The notes: generated by a model not told the origin, from the sequence alone. A stretch of DNA of 64,000 nucleotides from Bacteroidetes bacterium 46-16 (GCA_001897835.1 MKUN01000035.1:67629-131628), one strand, 5' to 3'. Shown: positions 27,310 to 34,602, counted from the stretch's first letter. A program made the numbers and translations.

Positions 27310-27560
27310 TTTGGCACCCCCTGCCTCCATTTCGTAACTTGCATAGTTATTACTCGCGTCGTGGCGGGCTACGAAGCCATCTCACGAAATGAGGGAGGCT
27401 TCGAAAAGGTTTTGTTCTTTGAAATACGGTAAACCCTGGCTTCCGGATCGGAAGAGAACTGGAACCAAACCAGAAGTAAACTGGAAGCTGTTGGGCATGC
27501 CACTGCTATTTTCGTAAGGCTGGCTAAAGCAAAACAGGTAATGACCGGAAATAATGCTAA
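27310..27560 (+). ncRNA. Possible orphan transcription unit or truncated leader with boxA-like element
   Basis: This gap holds no ORF. TTTG (27310-27313) and, after 21 bases, TAACTTGC (27335-27342) resemble a promoter. Downstream is a hairpin of CGAAGCC with GGCTTCG that encloses CTCA-CGAAA-TGAG (27371-27403), then GTTCTTTGAAATA (27413-27425), which recalls the boxA of Bacteroidota rRNA leaders. The sequence then runs into the left arm of a 43-base inverted repeat. It may be a small RNA or a leader whose gene was displaced. Low certainty. Confidence 0.3.
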
Positions 27561-27562
27561 AA

Positions 27563-27605
27563 CGGTAACTATATACAGAAACTAAAAACGATTTCTCAGA
27601 TATGT
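27563..27605 (+). repeat. Left arm of a 43-base inverted repeat bounding an accessory segment
   Basis: Matches the reverse complement of 31184-31226 at 41 of 43 positions. Outside both arms weaker similarity continues for some 50 bases with gaps, and GCTAAAACG stands next to both arms in direct orientation (27556-27564 and 31226-31234). Confidence 0.85.
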
Positions 27606-27653
27606 AGGCATAAAAATAAAGCGGTTCAAAAATGACCGCTTTATCTATTGGTC

Positions 27654-28145
27654 TTATTTAGTGCCTGTAAAATTACAGGTCTCAAAATCCCCTGTTGTTA
27701 GGTCAGAGGCAGCAAGATAAATGGTGATGCTATTCCCGTTCAGCGTTCCAGACCCTTGAACACTTACTTGGTCTCCTCCGCTATAATAAGTTTGATAGGG
27801 GATAGTCAAGCTATTGCCGCTGACAGTGCAATTTAATGTAGTAGATGGCCCCTGCATAAACACCTGCGTAGGGTTGGTTGGAGAAGCCGCAAACGTAAAC
27901 TGCGTTCCGGGCCCGGCACAGTCAGAGTTACCCGTAAAGGTTCCAGCAAACTTTTTATTGATGCCATTCTCGCAGTTATCGCCTTCGTAATTGCTGGGGC
28001 AACTGCATTTACCTTTATTACAGCTGCCTCCGTGTTGACAGGTCTTGCCTACGCATTCTATTTTTGAGCAGGAACTATACGTAACAGCGGTGAAAGATAG
28101 CAGCGTGGCTACGGCTGCCATAGTGAGCGTTTTTACTGTTTTCAT
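27654..28145 (-). CDS. Secreted or lipid-anchored protein with an EGF-like domain
   Basis: A 163-residue protein from ATG 28145. The N-terminal hydrophobic segment ends TYSSCSK, a plausible lipobox Cys at about residue 25. An EGF-like domain with six cysteines follows, CVGKTCQHGGSCNKGKCSC and YEGDNCENG (about 29-58). The last 100 residues are Thr/Ser/Asn-rich and probably beta-sheet. Similar EGF-lipoproteins are frequent in Bacteroidota and are of unknown role. Its leader holds a terminator-like structure. Confidence 0.78.
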   Translation of the reverse strand: MKTVKTLTMAAVATLLSFTAVTYSSCSKIECVGKTCQHGGSCNKGKCSCPSNYEGDNCENGINKKFAGTFTGNSDCAGPGTQFTFAASPTNPTQVFMQGPSTTLNCTVSGNSLTIPYQTYYSGGDQVSVQGSGTLNGNSITIYLAASDLTTGDFETCNFTGTK

Positions 28146-28169
28146 TTGCTTGTGTTTTATGATTGTGAG

Positions 28170-28258
28170 AAAAAAAATAGCGTAACTGAAATTCCTTTGC
28201 GGTTCAAGGCTCTGGAAAGCCACCCCAAGCAAAAGACACAGTTACGCCGTAGCGGCGT
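28170..28258 (-). promoter_or_regulatory. Terminator/antiterminator-like leader of the EGF-lipoprotein gene
   Basis: On the minus strand GCGTAACTG (28239-28247) pairs with CAGTTACGC (28180-28188), and eight U follow at once (28170-28177), 24 bases before the start codon. An alternative hairpin ACGCCG-CTA-CGGCGT (28244-28258) shares GGCGT with the outer stem, so the two exclude each other. This is the layout of an attenuator or riboswitch expression platform. The intervening 50 bases also form GGCT...AGCC. No known riboswitch class is recognised. Confidence 0.45.
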
Positions 28259-28414
28259 ATCATAGTCATTTGTTGCTCGAGGTTGATTAAATTTTCCAGA
28301 TTTAGAACCGCAACTAATGTTATAATACGAGTATGGTTATGTTCCTATATTGACTATCTCATTGGCATTTGATTATTTAAGAAAACAAAAATACTAATAC
28401 TTCATTTAATTAAC

Positions 28415-28437
28415 ACCGTGAAAACACGGTATCTTTG
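28415..28437 (+). promoter_or_regulatory. Promoter with overlapping inverted repeat before the Lys-rich gene
   Basis: TATCTTTG (28430-28437) matches TAnnTTTG and ends four bases before the ATG at 28442, implying a leaderless mRNA. The spacer holds ACCGTG-AAAA-CACGGT (28415-28430), a perfect 6-bp inverted repeat that touches the -7 box and could be an operator. Confidence 0.5.
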
Positions 28438-28441
28438 CAGC

Positions 28442-28588
28442 ATGGCAAAGGCAAGCAAAAAGCCCGTAAAACCTAAAAAGCAGGACAAAGAGAAGGATAC
28501 TCCCTTCCGGCTGGATATAGACTTCAACGAGGCCATGAAACAGGCTGCAAAACCGCCTAAGAAGGATAAAGAGAAAACATCAAAATAG
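28442..28588 (+). CDS. Small lysine-rich protein (48 residues)
   Basis: A 48-residue protein, MAKASKKPVKPKKQDKEK... with a central segment FRLDIDFNEAMKQAAKPP and a second Lys-rich tail. It is highly basic with a short amphipathic core. Such KPK-rich short proteins with FxEAMKxA cores are common in Bacteroidota genomes. It converges on the 90-residue gene with six bases between. Small size limits certainty, but the perfect -7 box supports it. Confidence 0.55.
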   Translation: MAKASKKPVKPKKQDKEKDTPFRLDIDFNEAMKQAAKPPKKDKEKTSK

Positions 28589-28594
28589 CCTAAT

Positions 28595-28867
28595 CTACTG
28601 TGCGGCCTCAATCATTGCAATTAATTCCTCTACGGTATTGGAAACAAGAACAATCTTAGATGACTTTTCTTTGTAGTCTACGCTGCATAAATGAATCATC
28701 GCCCGTGGAATATTATCATCTTCCACTACGATATTTTGCTGCTTAATAACGTCTTCCAGTTGTTCATGAGCTAATTTGTGAAAAAAGCTAATGGCAGTAA
28801 TATTGATGTAATAAATATTATTTGGGTCATTAACTCCAATGTCCCGCACAGTGATAAACCCCTTCAT
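28595..28867 (-). CDS. Hypothetical 90-residue protein downstream of the transposase
   Basis: Starts MKGFITVRDIGVNDPNNIYYINITAISFF and ends with an amphipathic helix (TVEELIAMIEAAQ). No known family; the N-terminal pattern (value-giving strands, YINITAI) is like small FlbD-type proteins, but I do not claim that. It follows the IS1595 transposase by 29 bases in the same direction and may be read from the same transcript. Confidence 0.65.
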   Translation of the reverse strand: MKGFITVRDIGVNDPNNIYYINITAISFFHKLAHEQLEDVIKQQNIVVEDDNIPRAMIHLCSVDYKEKSSKIVLVSNTVEELIAMIEAAQ

Positions 28868-28896
28868 GTTGGTATATGTTAGTATGTCAAATGTAA

Positions 28897-29823
28897 CTAT
28901 TTTTTCTCTTTCCCGGTAAGTTGCTTATAGTTGAGGTGAACTCCTTGCAGGTTTTTGATGCTGTCTTCAAAGCGTTCTTCCGCAGATACCCTGCGCGTGT
29001 TATACCTGTACGCAAATTCATTGCAATAGCGCATGATGTGCTCTTTACTCATGTATTGGTAGATACCCACATAGCCACGCTTGAAAATGCTCCAAAAGCC
29101 CTCTATAGTATTGGTGTGGTATGTTCCCTGTGTGCGGTAGGAGCTGTGGTTCTTTACGATGGTGTGGTTGTCGTAGACCATCCACAAGGTTTTGTAGGAT
29201 GCATGCGCATCGCTTATGAGGTGCGCATCGAGTGACACGTTCTGAAATACTGCTGGCTGCATGGTGTCTGCGTTGGTATTTGGCAGATGCTTCATGCGTA
29301 CCCTACCACCACGCTCCACAAAGCCTATGATGATATGCTTGCAGTTTTGACCCCGGCCCTCCTTGTCTTTCTTACTGATGTGCTTGTTCGATTCCAGTCC
29401 ACCTACGTACATTTCATCTACCTCTACGACCCCTTCAAGCGGTGTAACTACTTTCTCCACAAAGGCTTCGCGTATGCGATGCGCGAGAAACCATGCGGTC
29501 TTCTGGGTAATGTTCAACTGCGTGGCTAATTGTACGGAACTAAGCCCCTTCTTGCTGGTGGTGTACAGGTAAATAGCACCAAACCAGATACGGAGGGGAA
29601 TGCGGCTATCTGCATAAATGGTGTTATGCCTGACGGTGAAGTACTGGCAGCATCCTTTGGCCTTACAGCGGTATTTGCCGGGCTTCACACGGTACACTTG
29701 GTCGTGCTGGCAATGAGGGCATACAGGCTGGCCGTTCCATTTCTGTTGTTCAAGGAAATCTATACAGGTCTGTTCGTCTTTAAAGTGGTCGAGGAGTTGA
29801 ACGATGCTCTTAAAATGTTTCAT
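28897..29823 (-). mobile_element. IS1595-family insertion sequence, transposase part
   Basis: The element is recognised by its transposase. I searched both flanks by eye for terminal inverted repeats and found none that convinced me, so the ends given are those of the gene. A shared GATTATTTA at about 28369 and (inverted) 29901-29909 is too short to count. Confidence 0.6.
28897..29823 (-). CDS. IS1595-family transposase
   Basis: A 308-residue DDE transposase. The N-terminal zinc ribbon has CPHCQHDQVYRVKPGKYRC and a second Cys pair in CKAKGCCQYF (about 35-63). The ISXO2-like catalytic domain follows, with the first Asp in VEVDEMYVGGLE, the second in HLISDAHASYKT and a C-terminal HTNTIEGFWSIFKRG where the last acidic residue (Glu) lies. 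Full length and apparently intact, so the element may be active. Runs in the same direction as the 90-residue gene. Confidence 0.92.
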   Translation of the reverse strand: MKHFKSIVQLLDHFKDEQTCIDFLEQQKWNGQPVCPHCQHDQVYRVKPGKYRCKAKGCCQYFTVRHNTIYADSRIPLRIWFGAIYLYTTSKKGLSSVQLATQLNITQKTAWFLAHRIREAFVEKVVTPLEGVVEVDEMYVGGLESNKHISKKDKEGRGQNCKHIIIGFVERGGRVRMKHLPNTNADTMQPAVFQNVSLDAHLISDAHASYKTLWMVYDNHTIVKNHSSYRTQGTYHTNTIEGFWSIFKRGYVGIYQYMSKEHIMRYCNEFAYRYNTRRVSAEERFEDSIKNLQGVHLNYKQLTGKEKK

Positions 29824-29931
29824 TGATGCTTGTGATTGCAGCCGTTTTTGTGTGCTCTTTATATATCCAAACCGCGTGCCAAAACACAGGTTTTAACGAG
29901 TAAATAATCCACATTTTTAAGGTTGAAAAAA

Positions 29932-30004
29932 TGGACGATATGGGAATCGAACCCATGTCTTCTGTTGGGAAAGCAGAAATGATTGCCACTACCACTAATC
30001 GCCC
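29932..30004 (-). tRNA. tRNA-like gene, closest to tRNA-Gly, with abnormal anticodon and D arms
   Basis: On the minus strand a 73-base sequence has a 7-bp acceptor stem (GGGCGAT with ATCGTCC, one G-U), discriminator A, and a perfect T arm (ATGGG-TTCGATT-CCCAT). The anticodon stem TTCTG/CAGAA encloses nine bases, CTTTCCCAA, so the anticodon could be UCC or CCC (Gly). The AGTGGTA of the D loop is present but 10-13 do not pair with 22-25. Either a divergent, mobile-element-borne tRNA or a decayed one. Confidence 0.55.
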
Positions 30005-30180
30005 CTTTTCATAGAGCAAACCTATGCAGCAATTATTTTACAAGACAATTTTAGCGTGATGATAATTTGGGCAAATCTGTCACTGGTGGTAAAAATAGAA
30101 AACCTATCAGTACTGATAAAAAATAGGATTTTGTCAGTACTGACAAAAAGGGTACTTTTATCATCTGTTGGGAAAGCAGA
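29961..30180. repeat. 17-base direct repeat matching the anticodon arm (29961-29977 and 30164-30180)
   Basis: TCTGTTGGGAAAGCAGA occurs twice, 203 bases apart, first as the anticodon arm of the tRNA-like gene and again in the gap upstream of it. Anticodon arms are common crossover sites for tyrosine recombinases, so these may be attL/attR-like remnants. Confidence 0.6.
30105..30148. promoter_or_regulatory. Pair of perfect palindromes sharing the core TCAGTACTGA
   Basis: TATCAGTACTGATA (30105-30118) and TTTTGTCAGTACTGACAAAA (30129-30148) are perfect palindromes whose centres are 27 bases apart. A partial third site, CTGTCACTGG, stands at about 30077. This looks like a double operator for a dimeric repressor, although it lies downstream of the 233-residue gene and upstream of the tRNA-like gene. 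The gap 29824-30205 holds no protein gene. Confidence 0.55.
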
Positions 30181-30205
30181 TAATTGGCTTGGGGAAACTC
30201 AAGCC

Positions 30206-30907
30206 TTATTTTTTTGTTCTTTTTTTGGGGCGGAATGCGTTACGCGTAGCTTGGAATAACTCCTTTGTAGTAAGTTTTTTTGAGGGGTCAATTAACTGCC
30301 ATTGCATAATATTGGCGAGATAGCCCGCAATAATCCTCTTTTTGTAATCACCCTTAAATAGTGCCTTATTTTCAGGATTTAATTGACCAATGTATAGATT
30401 GACTTGTTCGAAGAAGAAGCGAATTGCTTCGTCTTTATCGTTTATTGGAGGGTCTTGACTAATATAGATAAGAACGGCTTCCTGAATCAGATTTTGAAGT
30501 GATAATATTCGAAATGCAGGCTGCTCTGATGGGATGTTTTTGGGTCTGGGGAACATGGTCGCTAAAGTAGCTTTCCAATCAATTTTTCTGTTAGTGGTAT
30601 AAGTTTCTTCGAAATTATATCCTTTTAATTTTCCGAAAAACTCTTCAATATGGTCTACCTGTAAAATATGTTCTTTATACCGGGTCTGCGGAATTATTTG
30701 TTCTACACGTTCCATTGCCTCAACTGTTGTGTAATCCGCCATATATTGCGTCCATTGTTGAAACAGCTTCGCGGGGATAGGCTTTCCCCTTTCTGCTAAA
30801 TCCTCAATTTTTGTATAGCACTTCAGATATTCTACATAATCCTTTCTTTCTACGGCAATGCGAAGCATGACCAAATATTCTTTCTGCAAGTTTGTTGGAG
30901 TGGACAT
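30206..30907 (-). CDS. Hypothetical protein (233 residues)
   Basis: A soluble, mostly helical protein of unknown family: MSTPTNLQKEYLVMLRIAVERKDYVEYLKCYTKIEDLAERG, ending in a basic tail (RNAFRPKKRTKK). No signal peptide. It is A/T-richer than the chromosomal genes around, consistent with acquired DNA. Its function cannot be inferred. A 16-base A/T palindrome (30922-30937) lies just upstream. Confidence 0.7.
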   Translation of the reverse strand: MSTPTNLQKEYLVMLRIAVERKDYVEYLKCYTKIEDLAERGKPIPAKLFQQWTQYMADYTTVEAMERVEQIIPQTRYKEHILQVDHIEEFFGKLKGYNFEETYTTNRKIDWKATLATMFPRPKNIPSEQPAFRILSLQNLIQEAVLIYISQDPPINDKDEAIRFFFEQVNLYIGQLNPENKALFKGDYKKRIIAGYLANIMQWQLIDPSKKLTTKELFQATRNAFRPKKRTKK

Positions 30908-30978
30908 TAAGATATACTATATTATTTTTAAAAATAAATAGATTTGTTCCCATGTTCAACATTTTTTAAAAAAGCAAT

Positions 30979-31176
30979 ATGCAAATTACGTCTTACGAAA
31001 TATTGGAATTCATGACCGCAAGGGAGCTGGAAAAAGAAGTGATGCTCTATATATCCGAAGGATGGGAACCTTTAGGAGGGGTAGCTATGGTGTATGGCAA
31101 ATTCTCTGAAGATGAAACTCCTAATGAAAACGGGAAGAATAGAATGTCTTACGCGCAGGCAATGATTATGCGATAA
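30979..31176 (+). CDS. DUF1737-like small protein (65 residues)
   Basis: The pattern LEKEVMLYISEGWEPLGGVAMV followed by YAQAMIM matches the DUF1737 family (ExxVxxxIxxGWxPxGGV ... YxQAM). These small soluble proteins occur in many bacteria, often next to mobile DNA; function unknown. It is divergent from the 233-residue gene and ends eight bases before the right inverted-repeat arm. Confidence 0.72.
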   Translation: MQITSYEILEFMTARELEKEVMLYISEGWEPLGGVAMVYGKFSEDETPNENGKNRMSYAQAMIMR

Positions 31177-31183
31177 AAGCTGC

Positions 31184-31226
31184 ACATATCTGAAAAATCA
31201 TTTTTAGTTTCTGTATATAGTTACCG
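31184..31226 (-). repeat. Right arm of the 43-base inverted repeat
   Basis: Reverse complement of 27563-27605 with two differences. Bases 31227-31397, up to the mdh promoter, hold no gene; they include CCGGAAAT-type short repeats and weak similarity to the outer side of the left arm. Confidence 0.85.
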
Positions 31227-31397
31227 CTAAAACGTAATATGGCCTGTCTGCAAAGCCTTTCAGCCAGTATGGCCCGCCAAAACCGGAAATAATAAATAAA
31301 CCGGAAATCGGAAATCTGATAAATAATCTAATCCTTGAATCCTGCCTGTCCCGATTATTTCGCGAGTTCGGACAATTTCACACCTTGACATATATCA

Positions 31398-31429
31398 TTT
31401 GTTACCCAACCTCCACTTGGCTATATTTG
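31398..31429 (+). promoter_or_regulatory. Promoter of mdh
   Basis: TTTG (31398-31401), 20 bases, TATATTTG (31422-31429): a textbook Bacteroidota vegetative promoter, 38 bases before the mdh ATG. Confidence 0.85.
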
Positions 31430-31467
31430 CCAAAATTTATTTAAACAATTTAAAACTATAATAAGAA

Positions 31468-32406
31468 ATGAAAGTAACTGTAGTAGGTGCCGGCGCTGTA
31501 GGAGCTACCTGTGCCGACAACATTGCCCGTAAAGAGCTGGTAGAAGAACTGGTGCTCGTAGACATCAAGGAAGGATTTGCAGAAGGTAAGGCCCTCGATA
31601 TCATGCAGACCTCATCGCTGCTGGGTTTCGATACCCGTGTAACAGGTGTTACCGGCGACTATAGTAAAACCGCCGGCTCTGATGTGGTGGTTATCACCTC
31701 AGGCATACCCCGCAAACCGGGCATGACGCGTGAAGAACTGATAGGCACCAATGCCCGTATAGTAGAAGACGTGAGCAAGAACCTGCTGCAGCACTCACCC
31801 GATGCTGTTATCGTGGTGATATCGAACCCTATGGACACTATGACCTACCTGACCCTGAAAGCTACCGGCCTGGATAAGCACCGTGTAATAGGTATGGGTG
31901 GTATACTGGACAGTTCGCGTTTCAAAACATACTTGCAGCAGGCGCTTAACTGCTCGCAGAACGATCTGCACGGAGTAGTGATAGGCGGCCATGGCGATAC
32001 CACCATGATACCGCTTACGCGCCTCGCCACACTCAATGGCACACCGGTATCACAGTTCCTCAGCGAAGAGCAACTGAAGCAGGTAGCTGCAGATACTATG
32101 GTAGGCGGTGCTACGCTTACTAAATTGCTTGGCACATCGGCATGGTATGCACCCGGTGCTGCAGGAGCTACACTGGTAGAGAGCATTATCCGCAATGAGA
32201 AGAAAGTATTCCCCTGCTGCGTGAAGCTGGATGGTGAGTACGGGCAGAACGACATATGCATGGGCGTGCCGGTAATGGTAGGTAGCAAAGGCTGGGAAAA
32301 AATAATAGACTACAAGCTCGATGCAGCTGAGCAGGAAGCCTTCAACAAGAGTGCAGATGCTGTGCGCAATATGAATAAAGTACTGGATACGCTGGTACAG
32401 GCATAA
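31468..32406 (+). CDS. mdh: Malate dehydrogenase (LDH-like, NAD-dependent)
   Basis: Interconverts malate and oxaloacetate in the TCA cycle. The 312-residue protein has the NAD motif VGAGAVGATCAD (4-15), Asp in LVLVDIKEG, the substrate-site segment GIPRKPGMTREEL (Arg residues that fix malate) and the catalytic His in VIGGHGDTTMIP. The GMTR motif marks malate rather than lactate specificity. Single gene with a strong promoter and terminator. Confidence 0.96.
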   Translation: MKVTVVGAGAVGATCADNIARKELVEELVLVDIKEGFAEGKALDIMQTSSLLGFDTRVTGVTGDYSKTAGSDVVVITSGIPRKPGMTREELIGTNARIVEDVSKNLLQHSPDAVIVVISNPMDTMTYLTLKATGLDKHRVIGMGGILDSSRFKTYLQQALNCSQNDLHGVVIGGHGDTTMIPLTRLATLNGTPVSQFLSEEQLKQVAADTMVGGATLTKLLGTSAWYAPGAAGATLVESIIRNEKKVFPCCVKLDGEYGQNDICMGVPVMVGSKGWEKIIDYKLDAAEQEAFNKSADAVRNMNKVLDTLVQA

Positions 32407-32431
32407 GAACCATACAGCATTAAGAATAAAT

Positions 32432-32466
32432 AAAAAATGTCCCGCTGCATAGCGGGACATTTTTTA
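32432..32466. terminator. Bidirectional terminator between mdh and the PKD gene
   Basis: AATGTCCCGC pairs with GCGGGACATT around TGCATA, with A6 upstream and T6 downstream. Serves mdh and the converging T9SS type B gene. Confidence 0.9.
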
Positions 32467-32493
32467 TTGTGTCAGTATATTTTAAAACAATGT

Positions 32494-34365
32494 TTATCGC
32501 AGCAGGGTCACATCGCCACGGTATGTTTTCTGGCTACCATCGGGGAAGGCTACCTGTATAATGTAAGAGAATACGCCTGAGTCCATCACGTTGCCATTGT
32601 AGGTACCATCCCAGCCCTGGTTGGCATCTGTGGTCTGGAATACAAGGTTGCCCCAGCGATCATAAACGCGGAACTGTAGCAGGCGCTGTGAGCGCATATT
32701 CACCAGCTTGAACACATCGTTCTTGCCATCGCCGTTAGGAGTAAAGGCAGTGGGAACAAATTCCTGGTCGTTCACATAATCCACCTTTACAGTTGCCGAG
32801 TCGCGGCAGCCACCATATTGGTTCATCGCATATACGGTATATATAGTAGGCTCGCCGGGCGATGCTATGGGATCTTTGATGTTAGGATTATCAAGGCCGC
32901 TTGTTGGTATCCATGAATAGTAGTAACCGCCGTCTGCATTGAGGTGCGTTGTGCCGCCATAGTTGATCACCCTGTCGCCGGTCACATTTACCAGGCGTAC
33001 ATGGGGTTGGGCAAAGATGCGTACCGAGTCAGTAAGCATGCAGTTGAAAGGCGCGCCTGTAGTAGCCGTCACAATATAAAGATGCGACTGGGTATCGGCA
33101 GCATAGAAATACGGTTCCTGTACATTAGTGGAATCGAGCCCTGCTGCTGGCGACCATGTATAGTTGATCGCTCCTACATAAGAAGGTGCTGTATTCATAC
33201 CGGTTATCTTCATCGGCTCATAGATACATACCGATGTATCCTGGTGATCGAATATCATTGAGAATGGTGCAACGGTAATGATCTGTGAAGAACTGTTAGG
33301 GCAGGGCACAAAGTCCTTAACAGTGAGGGTAACGGTATAGGCTCCCGGCTCTTTATAGAAATGTTTGGGGTGCGGATTGTTGCTTTCATCCGTTTTGCCA
33401 TCACCAAAATCCCATGAGTAGGTATAGGCATTGATCGAAGGGGTGCCATCAAACATAGCTTCCTGGCGCTCACAGATAGAATCGCGTGTGATATTGAATG
33501 CAGATATTACCGGGTGCACCAGGGTTACTTCGTGCGTAATGGTACGCTCGCAGGAGCCATTGAACACATGCAGCACTACGGTATAAACGCCTTGCGTTGT
33601 ATACAGGTGCCCGGGGCTCAGATCGGTAGAAGAGGTGTTATCGCCAAAGTCCCAGGTATAGCTGCTGGCATTCTCAGACTGGTTCTGGAAAAATACCGAA
33701 TCGCCGGAGCAGCCAAGATGTATCTCATAATCGAATGCAGGAAGGAATTCAGGGTCATAAAGATTGATGTTAACCGAATTGGATGTGCATGTGCCGCTTG
33801 AAACCGTAATATCATAAGCACCCGATGTCATGCTGCCCAATGCGATCATGCCCGAGCCATTGGCAATGCCGGTAACCGGTGTTTGCGGGTTACCGTTCAG
33901 GGTAATATTAATGGTATAAGTAGTATTGGGCCTCAGGCCGTACAGGAAAATACTGCCTGTATTGGTGCCGCATGTAGCAGGATCGATTGATGATACGGAG
34001 TCTATCAATACAATTGGGTCATTAACTGTTATGGTACCGAAAGGCCCCCAATTGCAACCCAGTGAGGTGTTATTGATGACAATGTTCTCATAATCGCCGG
34101 CGGGCAGACCGCTCATAATAAGATCTGTAGTAGTAGGTGTTATGGTAAGTGTAGGCTGCGGCAGGCCATTATAAAGATAATCGACCGTGTAGGTATTGCT
34201 TGCTACCACGCCGCTAAAAATAATACTGCCATCACTCAGTCCACAATCTGTAGTATTCTCTGCCTTATATAAAAGTGAGGTAGCGCATGGAGTGGCTAAA
34301 CCAATGAATGGCAAAAGGGCAATGAGTAATGTGCTTACGACTACTGTGCGTAAAATTTGTTTCAT
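32494..34365 (-). CDS. PKD-domain T9SS type B (CHU_C) secreted protein
   Basis: A 623-residue surface or secreted protein. Signal peptide 1-25 (IGLATPC). Two PKD-type beta-sandwich units at about 230-370 carry YTWDFGDNTSS and YSWDFGDGKTDES. More immunoglobulin-like modules follow, and the C-terminal 90 residues (FVPTAFTPNGDGKNDVF, YDRWGNLVFQTTDANQGWDG, YRGDVTLLR) are the gliding-motility-associated type B sorting domain. ATG 34365 was preferred to a TTG at 34374. Likely adhesin or structural surface protein. Confidence 0.9.
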   Translation of the reverse strand: MKQILRTVVVSTLLIALLPFIGLATPCATSLLYKAENTTDCGLSDGSIIFSGVVASNTYTVDYLYNGLPQPTLTITPTTTDLIMSGLPAGDYENIVINNTSLGCNWGPFGTITVNDPIVLIDSVSSIDPATCGTNTGSIFLYGLRPNTTYTINITLNGNPQTPVTGIANGSGMIALGSMTSGAYDITVSSGTCTSNSVNINLYDPEFLPAFDYEIHLGCSGDSVFFQNQSENASSYTWDFGDNTSSTDLSPGHLYTTQGVYTVVLHVFNGSCERTITHEVTLVHPVISAFNITRDSICERQEAMFDGTPSINAYTYSWDFGDGKTDESNNPHPKHFYKEPGAYTVTLTVKDFVPCPNSSSQIITVAPFSMIFDHQDTSVCIYEPMKITGMNTAPSYVGAINYTWSPAAGLDSTNVQEPYFYAADTQSHLYIVTATTGAPFNCMLTDSVRIFAQPHVRLVNVTGDRVINYGGTTHLNADGGYYYSWIPTSGLDNPNIKDPIASPGEPTIYTVYAMNQYGGCRDSATVKVDYVNDQEFVPTAFTPNGDGKNDVFKLVNMRSQRLLQFRVYDRWGNLVFQTTDANQGWDGTYNGNVMDSGVFSYIIQVAFPDGSQKTYRGDVTLLR

Positions 34366-34412
34366 AAAGCGCAAAATTATATCCTGTTATTCTTTTTTTC
34401 CGTGATAATAGA

Positions 34413-34420
34413 CAAATATA
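34413..34420 (-). promoter_or_regulatory. -7 box of the PKD gene
   Basis: Minus-strand TATATTTG, 47 bases before the ATG. No TTTG at the normal spacing. The remainder of the 237-base gap to 34602 is A/T-rich and empty of genes. Confidence 0.45.
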
Positions 34421-34602
34421 CCCGGAAATACTAAAAAGTAAGACGGTTGTACAGCCCAAATAGTTGGTAATGAAATGCTAAATGATATTATAATACAGGC
34501 ACTTAATTAAGATGTGATAAATAATCATTTGATGCAAATATTATTACAACTGACCATCGATTAACTAAAAGCAATAAAAATTATATTATTCATCATCGCA
34601 AG

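Larger units (their letters stand above)
27563..31226. mobile_element. Accessory segment (3.66 kb) bounded by inverted repeats
   Basis: The arms at 27563-27605 and 31184-31226 enclose an IS1595-type transposase, small genes, a tRNA-like gene with a duplicated anticodon arm, an EGF-like lipoprotein and orphan hypotheticals, all poorer in G+C than the flanking mdh and T9SS genes. No single gene set identifies a known transposon. It could be a compound insertion or a segment flanked by two inverted copies of a dispersed repeat. Confidence 0.4.

Noticed and set aside
28360-29920. Terminal inverted repeats of the IS1595 element
   Set aside because: The only match by eye is nine bases (GATTATTTA) at unequal distances from the gene, which is expected by chance.
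30922-30937. 16-base A/T palindrome TTATTTTTAAAAATAA
   Set aside because: Such sequences are common in A/T-rich intergenic DNA; no paired site or conserved position suggests an operator.
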